This document shows, in pieces, positions 25,180 to 39,160 of a stretch of DNA of 64,000 bases. The position numbers and the translations under genes were made by a program. How positions within the stretch are numbered: position 1 is the stretch's first letter; every line of letters begins with the position of its first letter. Under the pieces are notes generated by a model that was not told the DNA's origin, did no database searches, and saw nothing but the letters and a program-made list of their open reading frames with translations. Source of the stretch: Campanula takesimana (Eukaryota; Streptophyta; Magnoliopsida; Asterales; Campanulaceae); NCBI GenBank assembly GCA_026119855.1, contig JAOWBW010000038.1, positions 2,221,824 through 2,285,823 on the forward strand, in the 5' to 3' direction.

Positions 25180-26878
25180 ATAGTAATGCTATAAGTGTAG
25201 GGAAAAATTAGAAGGATAGAGTAGGTTGACATATACTCCCTCCGTCCCACCTCACTTGAGACCTAAGAGGTGGGCACAATAACTAAGGAAAAGAATAAAT
25301 AAAGAAAATGTGTGGTAGAAAATAAAGAGAGAGAATGAGTGGGGTAAATAGTAGTGTTGGTTGAATAAAATGAGTGGTGGAAAATGAAGAGAGATAATGA
25401 CTGGTGGGTTTGTTTGAATATAAAATAATAAAAAGATGACTATTTTGGGGAGTCTCAAGTGAAGTGGGACGGACCAAAATAGAAATAAGTCTCAAGTGAG
25501 GTGGGACGGAGGGAGTATACGGACGACTGACACTGATGCAGGACCGTTGAGTGGGGTGAGATACTTGATGTATTTCACAAAGTCTAGCTAAATCAGAAAT
25601 ATTTGAATTTACGAAATATCGATCATTTTCAGAACACAAATCAGATAAGACCGTAAATGATTATGATTATTTCTCAAAATCAGCTCCCTCTAATTTATAA
25701 TAATCCCTGGCATGCTCCCCCGGCGCAGGCCTACCACACTTCGCGCCTGCGGCCTTTTCGCCAGACGGTCTTTGCCAGTAGTGCTTGGTATGTTCTAGTT
25801 AATCTAATTGTTCCTTGACTAGGTCTATGATCTCTGGTCTGCTTCGATGAGCTAGTGATCTTGAGCAAGCCTTGTTACTACCTCCTTAGGTTAGGTTGTC
25901 AGATTACAAATCACCATAACCTGTCCACCTTTTTTATGACCACCAATGACCACCAACAGTGTATATGTATATGCTAAGAAGCAAATATTTCATTTCGTGA
26001 AAATGCTAGGGTATCCAATTGGTATTCTTTCATAATCTAACGGGATACATTCTACCGCGTAAACAATTTCCTCAACAATTCTAGGGGTACCTAGTTGGTA
26101 TCCTCAATCCTGAATATCTCAAACTACCGACTATGGAGGGAAGAAAAAAGGACATTAACCATATCAGTCTCATTGGTTAGTGATTTTCATCCCTAGAACT
26201 ATGCTTCATTCACTGAGTAGGTATCAATAACTATTTTAAAATTTAAAAAAAAAATCAAGCTATATAAGGGGTAATATTGCCACCATGAAACTTTGTTTAA
26301 GAAATTTATTGGTGCATCATCAAGAAATCATAAAAAAAAAAAAAAAAAAAAAAAAAGTTAACCACATTCAAAAGGAATTGAAGATAGAAATGCCAAAAAC
26401 TTGGAGATGAAATCACAAGAACCCATGTCATACACATTCCCACTGATTTGATATTATACAACTACAAACACGAAACACATGTCGTTGATGTCAATATAAC
26501 GAATTATTAAAAAAAAAAAAAAAAAGCCCAATTAGGTTGGATAAAATTCAAACGGAAAAATCAAGAAAGAATGGGGAAAGAAATATGAGTGTGAGATTGA
26601 TTACCAAGTTTGGCCTTCAAGCTGAAATGCTTCAGGTTTTGTGCCGAGCTGCATGGAGGCCATGATTAGGCAATTTTATGATAAAAAATTGATTGAATGT
26701 GCATGTGAAGAAGGGGATTAAGGAAAATGTTTGTAAGAGAGAGGAAGTAAATGTGGTAATTTTCGCCATGGGTGAGTGATCTAGAGAGAGGGAGAGAGAG
26801 ATCCGAGTCTATTGGGGGAGAGAATGAGAAATGGAGTCCGTTACGGGACAGTGCTAAGATGGAGTATTTTTGGGGCAG

Positions 26879-26931
<53 letters not shown>
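25178..26931 (-). repeat. Tandem unit 3 of 4
   Basis: Stowaway MITE (25236-25515), intronic DNA, intact exon 1 copy, leader, (AT)n (about 26880-26931). Confidence 0.92.
26605..26663 (-). other. Duplicate NPH3 exon 1, unit 3, intact
   Basis: All 59 bases of exon 1 are unchanged, with the ATG at 26663 and the splice donor GTAATC just below 26605. It could splice to exon 2 at 21442, which would give a longer intron 1 and the same protein start. Confidence 0.8.
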
Positions 26932-26935
<4 letters not shown>

Positions 26936-28638
26936 AGTAATGCTATAAGTGTAGGGAAAAATTAGAAGGATAGAGTAGGTTGACATATACTCCCTCCGTC
27001 CCACCTCACTTGAGACCTAAGAGGTGGGCACAATAACTAAGGAAAAAGAATAAAATAAAGAAAATGTGTGGTAGAAAATAAAGAGAGAGAATGAGTGGGG
27101 TAAATAGTAGTGTTGGTTGAATAAAATGAGTGGTGGAAAATGAAGAGAGATAATGACTGGTGGGTTTGTTTGAATATAAAATAATAAAAAGATGACTATT
27201 TTGGGGAGTCTCAAGTGAAGTGGGACGGACCAAAATAGAAATAAGTCTCAAGTGAGGTGGGACGGAGGGAGTATACGGACGACTGACACTGATGCAGGAC
27301 CGTTGAGTGGGGTGAGATACATTGATGTATTTCACAAAGTCTAGCTAAATTAGAAATATTTGAATTTACGAAATATCGATCATTTTCAGAACACAAATCA
27401 GATAAGACCGTAAATGATTATGATTATTTCTCAAAATCAGCTCCTTCTAATTTATAATAATCCCTGGCATGCTCCCCCGGCGCAGGCCTACCACACTTCG
27501 CGCCTGCGGCCTTTTCGCCAGACGGTCTTTGCCAGTAGTGCTTGGTATGTTCTAGTTAATCTAATTGTTCCTTGACTAGGTCTATGATCTCTAGTCTGCT
27601 TCGATGAGCTAGTGATCTTGAGTAAGCCTTGTTACTACCTCCTTAGGTTAGGTTGTCAGATTACAAATCACCATAACCTGTCCACCTTTTTTATGACCAC
27701 CAATGACCAACCAACAGTGTATATGTATATGCTAAGAAGCGAATATTTCATTTCGTGAAAATGCTAGGGGTATCCAATTGGTATTCTTTCATAATCTAAC
27801 GGGATACATTCTACCGCGTAAACAATTTCCTCAACAATTCTAGGGGTACCTAGTTGGTATCCTCAATCCTGAATATCTCAAACTACCGACTATGTGAGGG
27901 AAGAAAAAAGGACATTAACCATATCAGTCTCATTGGTTAGTGATTTTCATCCCTAGAACTATGCTTCATTCACTGAGTAGGTATCAATAACTATTTTAAA
28001 TTTTTTTAAAAAAATCAAGCTATATAAGGGGTAATTATTTCCACCATGAAACTTTGTTTAAGAAATTTATTGGTGCATCATCAAGAAATCACAACAAAAA
28101 AAAAAAAAAAAAGTTAACCACATTCAAAAGGAATTGAAGATAGAAATGCCAAAAACTTGGAGATGAAATCACAAGAACCCATGTCATACACATTCCCACT
28201 GATTTGATATTATACAACTACAAACACGAAACACATGTCGTTGATGTCAATATAACGAATTATTAAAAAAAAAAAAAAAAAACAAGCCCAATTAGGTTGG
28301 ATAAAATTCAAACGGAAAAATCAAGAAAGAATGGGGAAAGAAATATGAGTGTGAGATTGATTACCAAGTTTGGCCTTCAAGCTGAAATGCTTCAGGTTTT
28401 GTGCCGAGCTGCATGGAGGCCATGATTAGGCAATTTTATGATAAAAAATTGATTGAATGTGCATGTGAAGAAGGGGATTAAGGAAAATGTTTGTAAGAGA
28501 GAGGAAGTAAATGTGGTAATTTTCGCCATGGGTGAGTGATCTAGAGAGAGGGAGAGAGAGATCCGAGTCTATTGGGGGAGAGAATGAGAAATGGAGTCCG
28601 TTACGGGACAGTGCTAAGATGGAGTATTTTTGGGGCAG

Positions 28639-28717
<79 letters not shown>
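26932..28717 (-). repeat. Tandem unit 4 of 4, abutting the viral insertion
   Basis: Stowaway MITE (26990-27271), intronic DNA, intact exon 1 copy, leader and (AT)n (about 28641-28717). The AT tract runs directly into pararetroviral sequence at 28718. Confidence 0.92.
28365..28423 (-). other. Duplicate NPH3 exon 1, unit 4, intact
   Basis: Unchanged 59-base exon with ATG at 28423 and intact donor. It is the outermost copy; only about 220 bp separate its start codon from the (AT)n tract and about 295 bp from the viral fragment. Confidence 0.8.
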
Positions 28718-28718
<1 letters not shown>

Positions 28719-28721
<3 letters not shown>

Positions 28722-29329
28722 CAATTACAAAGATTCCTAGGATCATTAAATTATATAGCAGATTTCTTTCCTAAATTAAGACAAATTTGTAAACCACTCT
28801 TTGATAGATTAAAAACAAATCCAAAACCATGGACAAAAGAGCATACTAATGTTGTTAAACAAATCAAATTACATGTTAAAAGATTACCATGCTTAACTAT
28901 ATGTGATCCTAATGCCCCTAAGACAGTAGCCACTGATGCCTCAGACATAGGATATGGTGGGATATTAACTCAAAACATAGATGGGAAAGACCAAATAATA
29001 AGGTATTATTCGGGAATATGGAACACAACACAATTAAATTATTATACAATAAAAAAGAAATTCTTTCTATAGTTTTATGTATAACAAAATTTCAAGATGA
29101 TCTACTTAATAAAAAATTTACAGTCAAAGTAGATTGCAAAGCTGCAAAAGATGTTTTACAAAAAGATGTAAAAAATTTAGCGGCGAAACAGATTTTTGCC
29201 AGATGGCAAGCCCTTTTAGCAATATTTGATTTTGACATCGTTCATATTGCAGGCAAAGACAATTCAATTCCTGATTTCTTAACTAGGGAATTCCTGCAAG
29301 GACATGGCAGACTACCCACAGATAAATAA
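28719..29329 (+). pseudogene. Pararetroviral reverse transcriptase C-terminus and RNase H, broken
   Basis: The reading frame enters from the AT tract inside the reverse transcriptase (no catalytic YxDD part present) with the FLGSLNY block. It continues into RNase H, whose acidic motif TDAS (near 28935) is seen, and ends shortly after PDFLTREFL. A register change in an A-rich run near 29050 introduces a stop at 29070; the rest continues in another frame to 29329. Truncated at the 5' side and frameshifted, so it cannot make an active enzyme. The next ORF starts inside its last codons (29304). Confidence 0.85.
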
Positions 29330-29630
29330 CCAAATTGCTAATACACATGAAAGACGTTCTAGATGGATTAATGGACGTTTTGATAATATTGATTATTTGA
29401 ACCATCTAGCTAGACAACTAAGAGACCTTCAATCTACCGATTTTCCTCATACTTATACAAATTATGAAATAAGAATACATTTTATGTATGTGCGATTTCT
29501 CATTAGTGATCTTGAAGAATATATAGAGGACCATGGCGTTTTCTATCATCAGAAAAGAATCGCAACAAATATTCTCAAACAAGCAATGACTCTTTCTCGA
29601 AGAATGAGAAAGTTACATAATTTTCTCTAA
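29304..29630 (+). CDS. Small viral ORF overlapping the RNase H end
   Basis: 108 codons, rich in Arg, Tyr and His, starting at an ATG that overlaps the end of the polymerase frame by 26 bases, a typical compact viral arrangement. No domain recognised. It is the only post-polymerase ORF that looks complete. Confidence 0.5.
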   Translation: MADYPQINNQIANTHERRSRWINGRFDNIDYLNHLARQLRDLQSTDFPHTYTNYEIRIHFMYVRFLISDLEEYIEDHGVFYHQKRIATNILKQAMTLSRRMRKLHNFL

Positions 29631-29696
29631 AAATGTATCTTTATGTATTTCATATGATTGTATGTTTATATCTAAATTCAATAAAAACAATCTTTA

Positions 29697-30119
29697 TTGC
29701 AGGCAATGAAGAATATAAATGAAGAAACCTTACTCTTTTCAAATCAAGCATTACAAGAATTAGAAAAATTAAATAAAGAGACTTTACTCATTTCACAAAT
29801 AGAACAGGAACAAACTTGGGACCTTTTTATTGATGGAAATCGTATTCATCTAAATACTTCCAATTACATAAATTATTTACTACAAAAATCACCAATACTA
29901 CTAAAAAAATGCAAAAACTTTCACAAAAGAACCCATTTTCACAAAACTACAATGCTTAGATTCCATATACATGATTTACAAGAAATCTTTGAAAATAAAT
30001 CTTCCTCACCATTTTCAATTCTTATCAAAAACGAAATCTCAACTTTTAGAAGACTTACAAATTGTATTTACAATGATCATTATCCAAATCTTCAGGATTT
30101 TCTACATATACCAGATTAA
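29697..30119 (+). CDS. Viral ORF of unknown function
   Basis: 140 codons; an N-terminal stretch rich in Glu, Leu and Asn suggests a coiled coil (repeated ETLLFS/ETLLIS phrases). The nominal start at 29706 or an upstream CAG-rich junction is uncertain. No family recognised; probably part of the virus-specific region after the polymerase. Confidence 0.45.
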   Translation: MQAMKNINEETLLFSNQALQELEKLNKETLLISQIEQEQTWDLFIDGNRIHLNTSNYINYLLQKSPILLKKCKNFHKRTHFHKTTMLRFHIHDLQEIFENKSSSPFSILIKNEISTFRRLTNCIYNDHYPNLQDFLHIPD

Positions 30120-30174
30120 AATAGTCTCGTACGAGAATGTTGAGATTTACATTCTAAAATTCTCCCTGTTTAGA

Positions 30175-31501
30175 ATGATTACAGGATCTTCACTCAAAGG
30201 AAAGGCCAAGAAAGAACAAACCATACAAATCAGACCTCTTACAAAGCTCCCAATCTTCATTCCTGACAGAATGCCAATTCAACCAAAATTAGAAAATAGG
30301 TTTGCTACTCTTTCCCCAGATGCAAAACCGTTCTCTCCCCCAATCACAAAGGAAACTTCATCCTCCCAAAAAACAGTTACTTACAAATCTGCCCTCAAAA
30401 TAGAAAACCCACAAACCTCCCAACTCAATCGACAAATCATTCCTAATCCTCACCCTAAACAAACACCACCCACAAATTATTTTTATAAAAATCATACCGA
30501 TTTTATTTGTGTCCTAGAACCAGAAATTTATGAAATGACTGACAATTGGCATCCTTATCAAATATCACAATTTATTTTACCATCGTTGCACAATTATATT
30601 CCTGATAATTTTATGAAAAACCAATTTTACTATGAAACCATTTTGACAAACAAAATCCGCCACTTTTCAATATTCCACAGACCATGTTGATAACACAAAA
30701 ATTCGTTATTGCAAAGTCAAGATTTTAAAATTCCTGACTTTATCAGATTGGGGTCAAAAGCCAAATGACTCTCGAGATTTATTAAATTCAAACAATTCAG
30801 CCAGATTTAATTATTATGATTACATCTTGTCTTGGTCAAGAGCCTTTTTCAGACAAAACAAATCGTTTTCTCTTTCATATTTCTTTTATTTTTGTCCGAA
30901 TTTTTCCTATCCAACTCCTTATTGGTTTCATCATTGGTGGAAAGCTTTCGGACTAGACAAATCAATCGTCCCAACAAATGTACAAATAGCCTTCGAACAA
31001 TGGTCAACAAAGGTTTCTTATCCAGAACAGATTTCTCAAACTCCTCTTTGGGCCTTATTTTGTCACAATTTCCAAGTCCCATGGATTTTTATGACAGAAT
31101 TTGACTTAAGAGAGGAACAAATGTGTGAGTGTGTGAAACCACAAAAGTGTGAGTGTGTACAAAAAATAATCTTACCAATTTTGATTCGTAAATACAAAAT
31201 AAAATGGTGGGACAAAACTGAAATTTCTCATTGCAATTCTGGGGCAGTGTCAAAATACTTTCTTTCAAAACCAGAATATTGCAAATCAATTCCCCTCAAA
31301 CAATCACAACAAAATGAAGAGTTTCTAGCCAAGAAACAACAGATTATGTCCCAGATGGCCAAATGTACAAATCCAACGGATCTTGAAAGACTAATGGTCC
31401 AATTTAGCGATGAAGGAAGTTCATCTTCTATGAACGAAGGTGATACACAACCCAATGATGACTTCTACACACAACCAGACGATCTAGAATTAGATCTGTA
31501 A
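30175..31501 (+). pseudogene. Large viral ORF of unknown function, frameshifted
   Basis: The first part (30175-30690) is proline-rich and basic. Near 30650 the register changes, and an open frame continues to 31501 with aromatic-rich sequence (PYWFHHWWKAFG, IKWWDK), a Cys-rich duplicated CECV motif (near 31125 and 31150) and an acidic tail ending in DDLELDL. Its position just before the viral promoter matches the last ORF of a pararetrovirus. I do not recognise a characterised domain. Confidence 0.55.
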
Positions 31502-31565
31502 AGCTGCACAAAAAGAAGATCTCTCCACCATCTCAGTCACCATGGCCCACACAAAAAGAAGAAGA

Positions 31566-31758
31566 CATCCCCAACAAATAATTCAAAAAGAAGAAGGCAT
31601 CCCCAACAAATAATTCAAAAAGAAGAAGGCATCAGCCGCCCTGGCCCACTGGTCACAAAATTCAGCAAATAATTCAGCCGCCCTGGCCCACTGGTCACAA
31701 ATTTCAAAAGAAGATTCCTCCTGCCGACCTGCAAGACAAAAAATCAGTAGTATATAAA
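31566..31758 (+). promoter_or_regulatory. Pararetroviral promoter with upstream tandem repeats
   Basis: Two copies of a 32-bp unit (31566 and 31598) and two copies of a GCCCTGGCCCACTGGTCACA-containing unit 42 bp apart (31633 and 31675) precede a TATA box TATATAAAG (31751-31758). Repeated upstream boxes are common in pararetroviral promoters. Transcription would run rightwards. Confidence 0.6.
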
Positions 31759-31886
31759 GATTAGATAGCTCATTGTAAGAGGCAGGCAAAAATTTAGTAT
31801 TAGTTTTCAATTCTCTCTATATCTCTCTAAAAATCTCTTGTACTCATCCTTTCTTCATCAACCATCTTGTACTCTCAACAATTTGC

Positions 31887-31892
31887 AATAAA
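31887..31892 (+). terminator. Viral polyadenylation signal AATAAA
   Basis: Lies about 105 bp downstream of the predicted viral transcription start, as expected where terminally redundant pararetroviral RNA ends. Confidence 0.5.
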
Positions 31893-32170
31893 CAAGTAAG
31901 TTTACTACTCTCGCCTCGAGTACTTATAATTGTTTGCTAATTACTTTTTAAAACAAAAACGTTACGAAAGGTGGAAACCACTAACCTTCCAGACCTACGG
32001 GTGACGGATAAACTGAGGTTGAACGAAAGCCTACGTATACGTATTTTCAAAAGTCAAAGTTACTGTAGAAAAGTCAATTTTACTATTCATGCGATATTTT
32101 ATTTTGATATTTTATGTTATTCATTGTTATTATCTTAATATGCATGCTTTAAAATCGGACCTCTGATCTT

Positions 32171-32182
32171 TGGTATCAGAGC
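32171..32182 (+). other. Viral minus-strand primer-binding site (tRNA-Met)
   Basis: TGGTATCAGAGC, the canonical complement of the plant initiator tRNA-Met 3' end, in the non-coding leader upstream of the movement-protein ORF. The absence of an adjacent LTR supports a pararetrovirus over an LTR retrotransposon. Confidence 0.8.
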
Positions 32183-32337
32183 CTAATATTCAACAAAATT
32201 ATTTAACTAGCTTAAACAATTTACTTATTTGTCCCGAGTCGGTGTGTCACCTAGGTCTAAGTCACGCATTAGGAAGTGTAAGTCGTGCATCCGTTAGGTA
32301 AGAAAGTGTATCCGAAAAGCAAGACAAATAGTAAATC

Positions 32338-35256
<2,919 letters not shown>

Positions 35257-35480
35257 GGGTCGTGCTCCTGTGAGAACCTAAATATCGTGAGAACCGTGAG
35301 AACTTGGATACATTAGGTTTTTACCTAACGTATCCAATGGTTCACTTGGATACATCAGGTAAAAACTAATGTATCAAATGGTTCATTTGGATACATTGGA
35401 TGCATTACTTGGATACATTAGGTTCTTACCTAACGTATCAAAGTTCTCACGATATTTAGGTTCTCATTTGAGCACCTACC
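35257..35480. mobile_element. Foldback element with GAGAACCTAAATATCGTGAGAAC arms
   Basis: The ends, GTCGTGCTCCTGTGAGAACC and its imperfect inverse, continue into a near-perfect inverted block (CTAAATATCGTGAGAAC). The interior repeats TTGGATACATTAGGTTTTTACC in both orientations. TATATA lies at both flanks. Confidence 0.6.
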
Positions 35481-35599
35481 TATATATATATATATTAAAA
35501 TTTGGTGAGGAGAGCTTACCCATAGACAAGTCTTAGAGAAAGGTTGCATTTGGTGTTGTCATATCAATACCACTCATATAAATAAGAGACTTTTCAAAA

Positions 35600-35745
35600 A
35601 AAAAATCTTACCTAATAGTATCAATTACTATATAGGGTAACTATTATAGTTAACTACTATAGTAACTAATACTTATAATAGTAATAGTTAACTATTATAG
35701 TTAACTATTATAGTTAACTATTACTTACTACGGTAAGAGTCTTAC
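35600..35745. repeat. Self-complementary tandem repeat of TAACTATTATAGT
   Basis: Repeated TTAACTATTATAGTTAAC units are palindromes themselves and sit inside a larger imperfect inverted repeat (CTTACC-ATAGTA near 35607, TACGGTAAGAGTCTTAC near 35730). Confidence 0.65.
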
Positions 35746-36200
35746 TTTCTATTTTGGTAGGTTTCAGAGTAAGAGTCTATTTCCTAAAATGGCAAAGAAT
35801 CTTTACAATTCATCTAACTCATTCTCTCTCATACTTTACTTTTATACTCACATCATCAATCAACTTATTGGTGTTGATGGCTAGTCTATAGCTTAGGTTG
35901 ATGCCTCTTGCTTGGCAAGCCTTGACGTATACACGCTTTTGGCTTTACATGGTTGGCTAGGTGGTCAACCAAGATTGAAGGTATAAAATAAAATTTGAAA
36001 TAAGGAGAGAAGTAAAAATTTGACAGTTGTGCAATCTAGCCCCAGCCCAGTATGCATGCTTTGATTTGGGCCGTCGTCAAAATTAGAAGTTCTAAGAGGT
36101 GAAGCCCGTAGACTGATGGGCTGGGTCCGTTTGGTCAGTCACCCATCAGGACAAAGCTAAGCCTCGCCCCTTTTTCCACCGTCCTGATTTTATTCGGAAT

Positions 36201-36372
36201 AATACTAGGGCCACAAAAAAGTCACAAAATCTTGCTCACAAAATCTAAGTGTAATGATTTTATTGGTGTTTTAAATTAGAGTGTGGCGAGTCCATTATTG
36301 ATGTAACCACTAAAATATCGCCACCTCATGTTGTGAGCAAGATTTTGTGAGCTTATTTTGTGCCCCTAACAT
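36201..36372. mobile_element. Foldback MITE, AATGCTAGGGG family
   Basis: 172 bp, AATACTAGGGCCACAAAA to GTGCCCCTAACATT, with long inverted arms (CACAAAATCTTGCTCAC and GTGAGCAAGATTTTGTG). The best-formed copy of the family in the window. Confidence 0.7.
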
Positions 36373-36474
36373 TGCTCTTTTATTCGTCCGTCCCTTATGA
36401 AATGGGCCGACCCGTACCATCCTTTTGTTATTTAATTTAAAAATACTACACCATCCCATCTGCTTCCAAATATA

Positions 36475-36753
36475 CTCCCTCCGTCCTATTTCACTTGAGA
36501 CCTAAGAGGTGGGCACAATAACTAAGAAAAAAATAAAATAAAGAAAATGTGTAGTAGAAATGAAGAGAGAGAATGAGTGAGGTAAATAGCAGTATTGGTT
36601 GAATAAATTGAGTAGTGAAAAATGAAGAGAGAGAATGAGTGGTGAGGTAGATTGAATATAAAATAATAAAAAGATTGCTATTTTGGGTAGTCTCAAGTGA
36701 AGTGGGACGGACCAAAATGGAATTAAGTCTCAAGTGAGGTGGGACGGAGGGAG
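36475..36753. mobile_element. Stowaway MITE of the same family as in the NPH3 tandem units
   Basis: 279 bp, CTCCCTCCGTCC to GGACGGAGGGAG, flanked by TA, and close in sequence to the MITE at 21701. A second decayed element with a GACGGAGGGA right end follows to about 36955. Confidence 0.85.
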
Positions 36754-36955
36754 TATGTCGTTTTTTTCTTTTTCACACATATTAAAAAATATAATTATTG
36801 CATATGAAAATGTCTTATATATAAAGTAATTTAATTACGTAGACAATTAAATACTTGTGCAAGAGATAATTTACTATCATTAATAAGGTTGAAATTGACA
36901 ACTATTTTGAGACAAAAATTAGCTTCTAAAACGATGTATTTTACGACGGAGGGAT

Positions 36956-37825
36956 TAATAATATGTAAAATTTATAATAATTGAAGGACTTCAATAAATT
37001 TTATATATTGAAAAATAAAAACTAAACAAACCCCCACCAGTCCACCACCACTCACAGTGACTCTAAAATAACTACATCCTCTTTCTCACTTGAAAATATT
37101 TAGTTTCACTAGAGTTACTTGAGCGAAACTGTCTGATTGATTAAGATAATTTTGTAGCATGGATCGACGATTTCTAAGCGAAATGAATTGACTCGAAATG
37201 ACCAAAACTTGAGATTTAACTCGACTAGAGCTAGATCAGACTTTTCTTTGCTATCGAGTCAATCGTGTTCAACTCGTTTTGTCGATGAGTCTCGTTCCCA
37301 ATCAATTCATTTCTAGCTCAACATTGGAAGCTCAAGTTTTTCTTTATCCGTGATCATCTTCAACTTGGGCTCGACTTAATAAGGTCATTAAAATCTGTTG
37401 GGTTTTGGGTGATCATGCGTAGCGGAAACAACGTATAAAACAAAACTCAAGAGCCTCAAATTCGTTCACGATGATTAAATTAAATACAAGACGAATTTAG
37501 AATACTAACCGTTGCTATGCGTTAAAACTTCGGATCTTCAAATCTTCAAGTCTTCAAGCTTTATGATTTGATCTTCTTGTTCACGATCTCAGGAACACAA
37601 ACTTGAAGATGCAAAGGAAACACCATCTACAAGTATCCACACACGAACGAATTTCAAGAACAATTCTTGAACCGGATTGCTAGATCCAAATATTAGAAAC
37701 AATTTTTTTAATCTTCAAAGGCTATATGAATTTTGGTATTCTTGAGCTTTTGATTCTCAATCTATACTCAAAAATATGTTTTTCAAATATATAGACTATC
37801 CATGAATAACGGCTGGTGAAAAATG
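36956..37825. other. Intergenic DNA, possible decayed LTR
   Basis: No ORF of note. TGTTGGGTTTTGGGTGATCA (near 37398) resembles the start of a retrotransposon LTR, and TCTTCAAATCTTCAAG-type tandem sequence follows, but no matching second LTR or target duplication was found. Confidence 0.35.
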
Positions 37826-38025
37826 ATTACAAACACTTCAAAGGTCTGTTTGAGTGCCTATATTAGTTAGGAGGAGTGCCATCACATGTACCTGCCACTA
37901 AAAAACACTAACAATGACATTAAAATTATATAACCAGCATTAGTGATTTTGAGTGTCTGCTACAAGTGTTGGCACTCTTTCTAACTAATGTTGGCACTCA
38001 AACGGGCCTTTGAAGTGTTTGTAAT
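37826..38025. mobile_element. 200-bp foldback MITE
   Basis: Arms begin ATTACAAACACTTCAAAGG and end CCTTTGAAGTGTTTGTAAT, exact inverses at the tips, and continue as an imperfect palindrome through GAGTGCC/GGCACTC. No coding capacity. Confidence 0.7.
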
Positions 38026-38559
38026 TTTGTTATTGAGTGTTTAAGCATGTGTTTTGATGAGTGCCGACATATTGTTAAAGAGTGTCAGCACATGTATGAA
38101 AGAATGTCAGTGTTAATGTTAGTAGTGCGAGCACAAGAGTTAACAAACTGCCAACTTTAGGTGATAACCTTCAATATTTACGGAAGCACATTTCAGACCC
38201 AATTAAAAAAAAAAAAAAAAAAAAACTTTTTCACAAGATTTTGTGTCCTTATTTATCCATTATGAATTTTACATTTTTCTAGTTTTAGTACATTTGCATT
38301 TTTACAACGCATCCGCGTCTTTTACTGATTCTAAAAAAAAAGTATTCCCTTAAGATGAGGGTTAAAAAAATCATTTATTTTAAGACAAATGTAATATAAA
38401 TTATTGGAATTTTTCCCCTAGGGCCCCTGGGCCGAGATTTTATTACCCATAAACCCTAGCCCAGATCAAATGCCAGATAAGGGCTTCACCCGAGATCAAA
38501 ATTCCACCCACACCCCTAGCTTCATTTTGCTTCCTTTGACTGGTCAAACATAACACCTA

Positions 38560-38629
38560 AATACCAAAACTACCCCTAACCCCAACAAAACCCTCCTCTC
38601 TCCTCCCTCCTCTCACAATCTCACGCTTT

Positions 38630-38665
<36 letters not shown>

Positions 38666-39160
38666 TCTCTCCCCTGCCCTCCGTTCTCCATCCTCCGACC
38701 GGTGAGATCTCCTCCGGCTAACAAATCTCCGACATCGGTGTCTTTATCTGTCAAATCCATCCGTCGTTTGCTCATCGCCGGCGTCGGATCTGGCTCCAAT
38801 CGTCAGATCTGGACCCACGCTCTCGGACGCCAACGCCGAAGCCGTTGCTGTTCATCTTCTCAGGCACATCACGGCGCTCTCCGATTCCGGCGCATAAGCG
38901 TCGCCCACACTGCCAGCGCCCAGATCTCCCAGATCTGAGTCATTCTTTTACCTCCGGCGTAGATCTGTTTCGATAAACCCCGGCGACTCCGATTTCTCCA
39001 GATCTAGGCCATCTCTAATGCCCTCATCTTCTCCGGCGAACTCCTCTACCACGTCTGACCTCCGTCTCCGTCCATCTTAACCCCGGCGACTCCGATTTCT
39101 CCGACGCCGTCGGGTTTCTTCATTTTTCTCCGGTGCGTCTCGTCTTATTTCTTCTGGACT
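38560..39160. other. GC-rich insert inside the Mutator-like element
   Basis: C/T- and CCGGCG-rich DNA, clearly different from the AT-rich surroundings, with (CT)n at 38637-38662 and a twice-used CCGGCGACTCCGATTTCTCC. Short ORFs on either strand match nothing I recognise. Most like a 5' untranslated or first-exon fragment captured from a host gene. Confidence 0.45.

Noticed and set aside
24986..25250. ORFs encoding long Tyr-Ile repeats (also near 26700, 28500 and 33300)
   Set aside because: They are translations of (AT)n tracts and adjoining leader DNA; no coding evidence.
38702..38938. Independent short gene in GC-rich DNA
   Set aside because: No homology seen, lies inside the Mutator-like element; treated as captured non-functional fragment.
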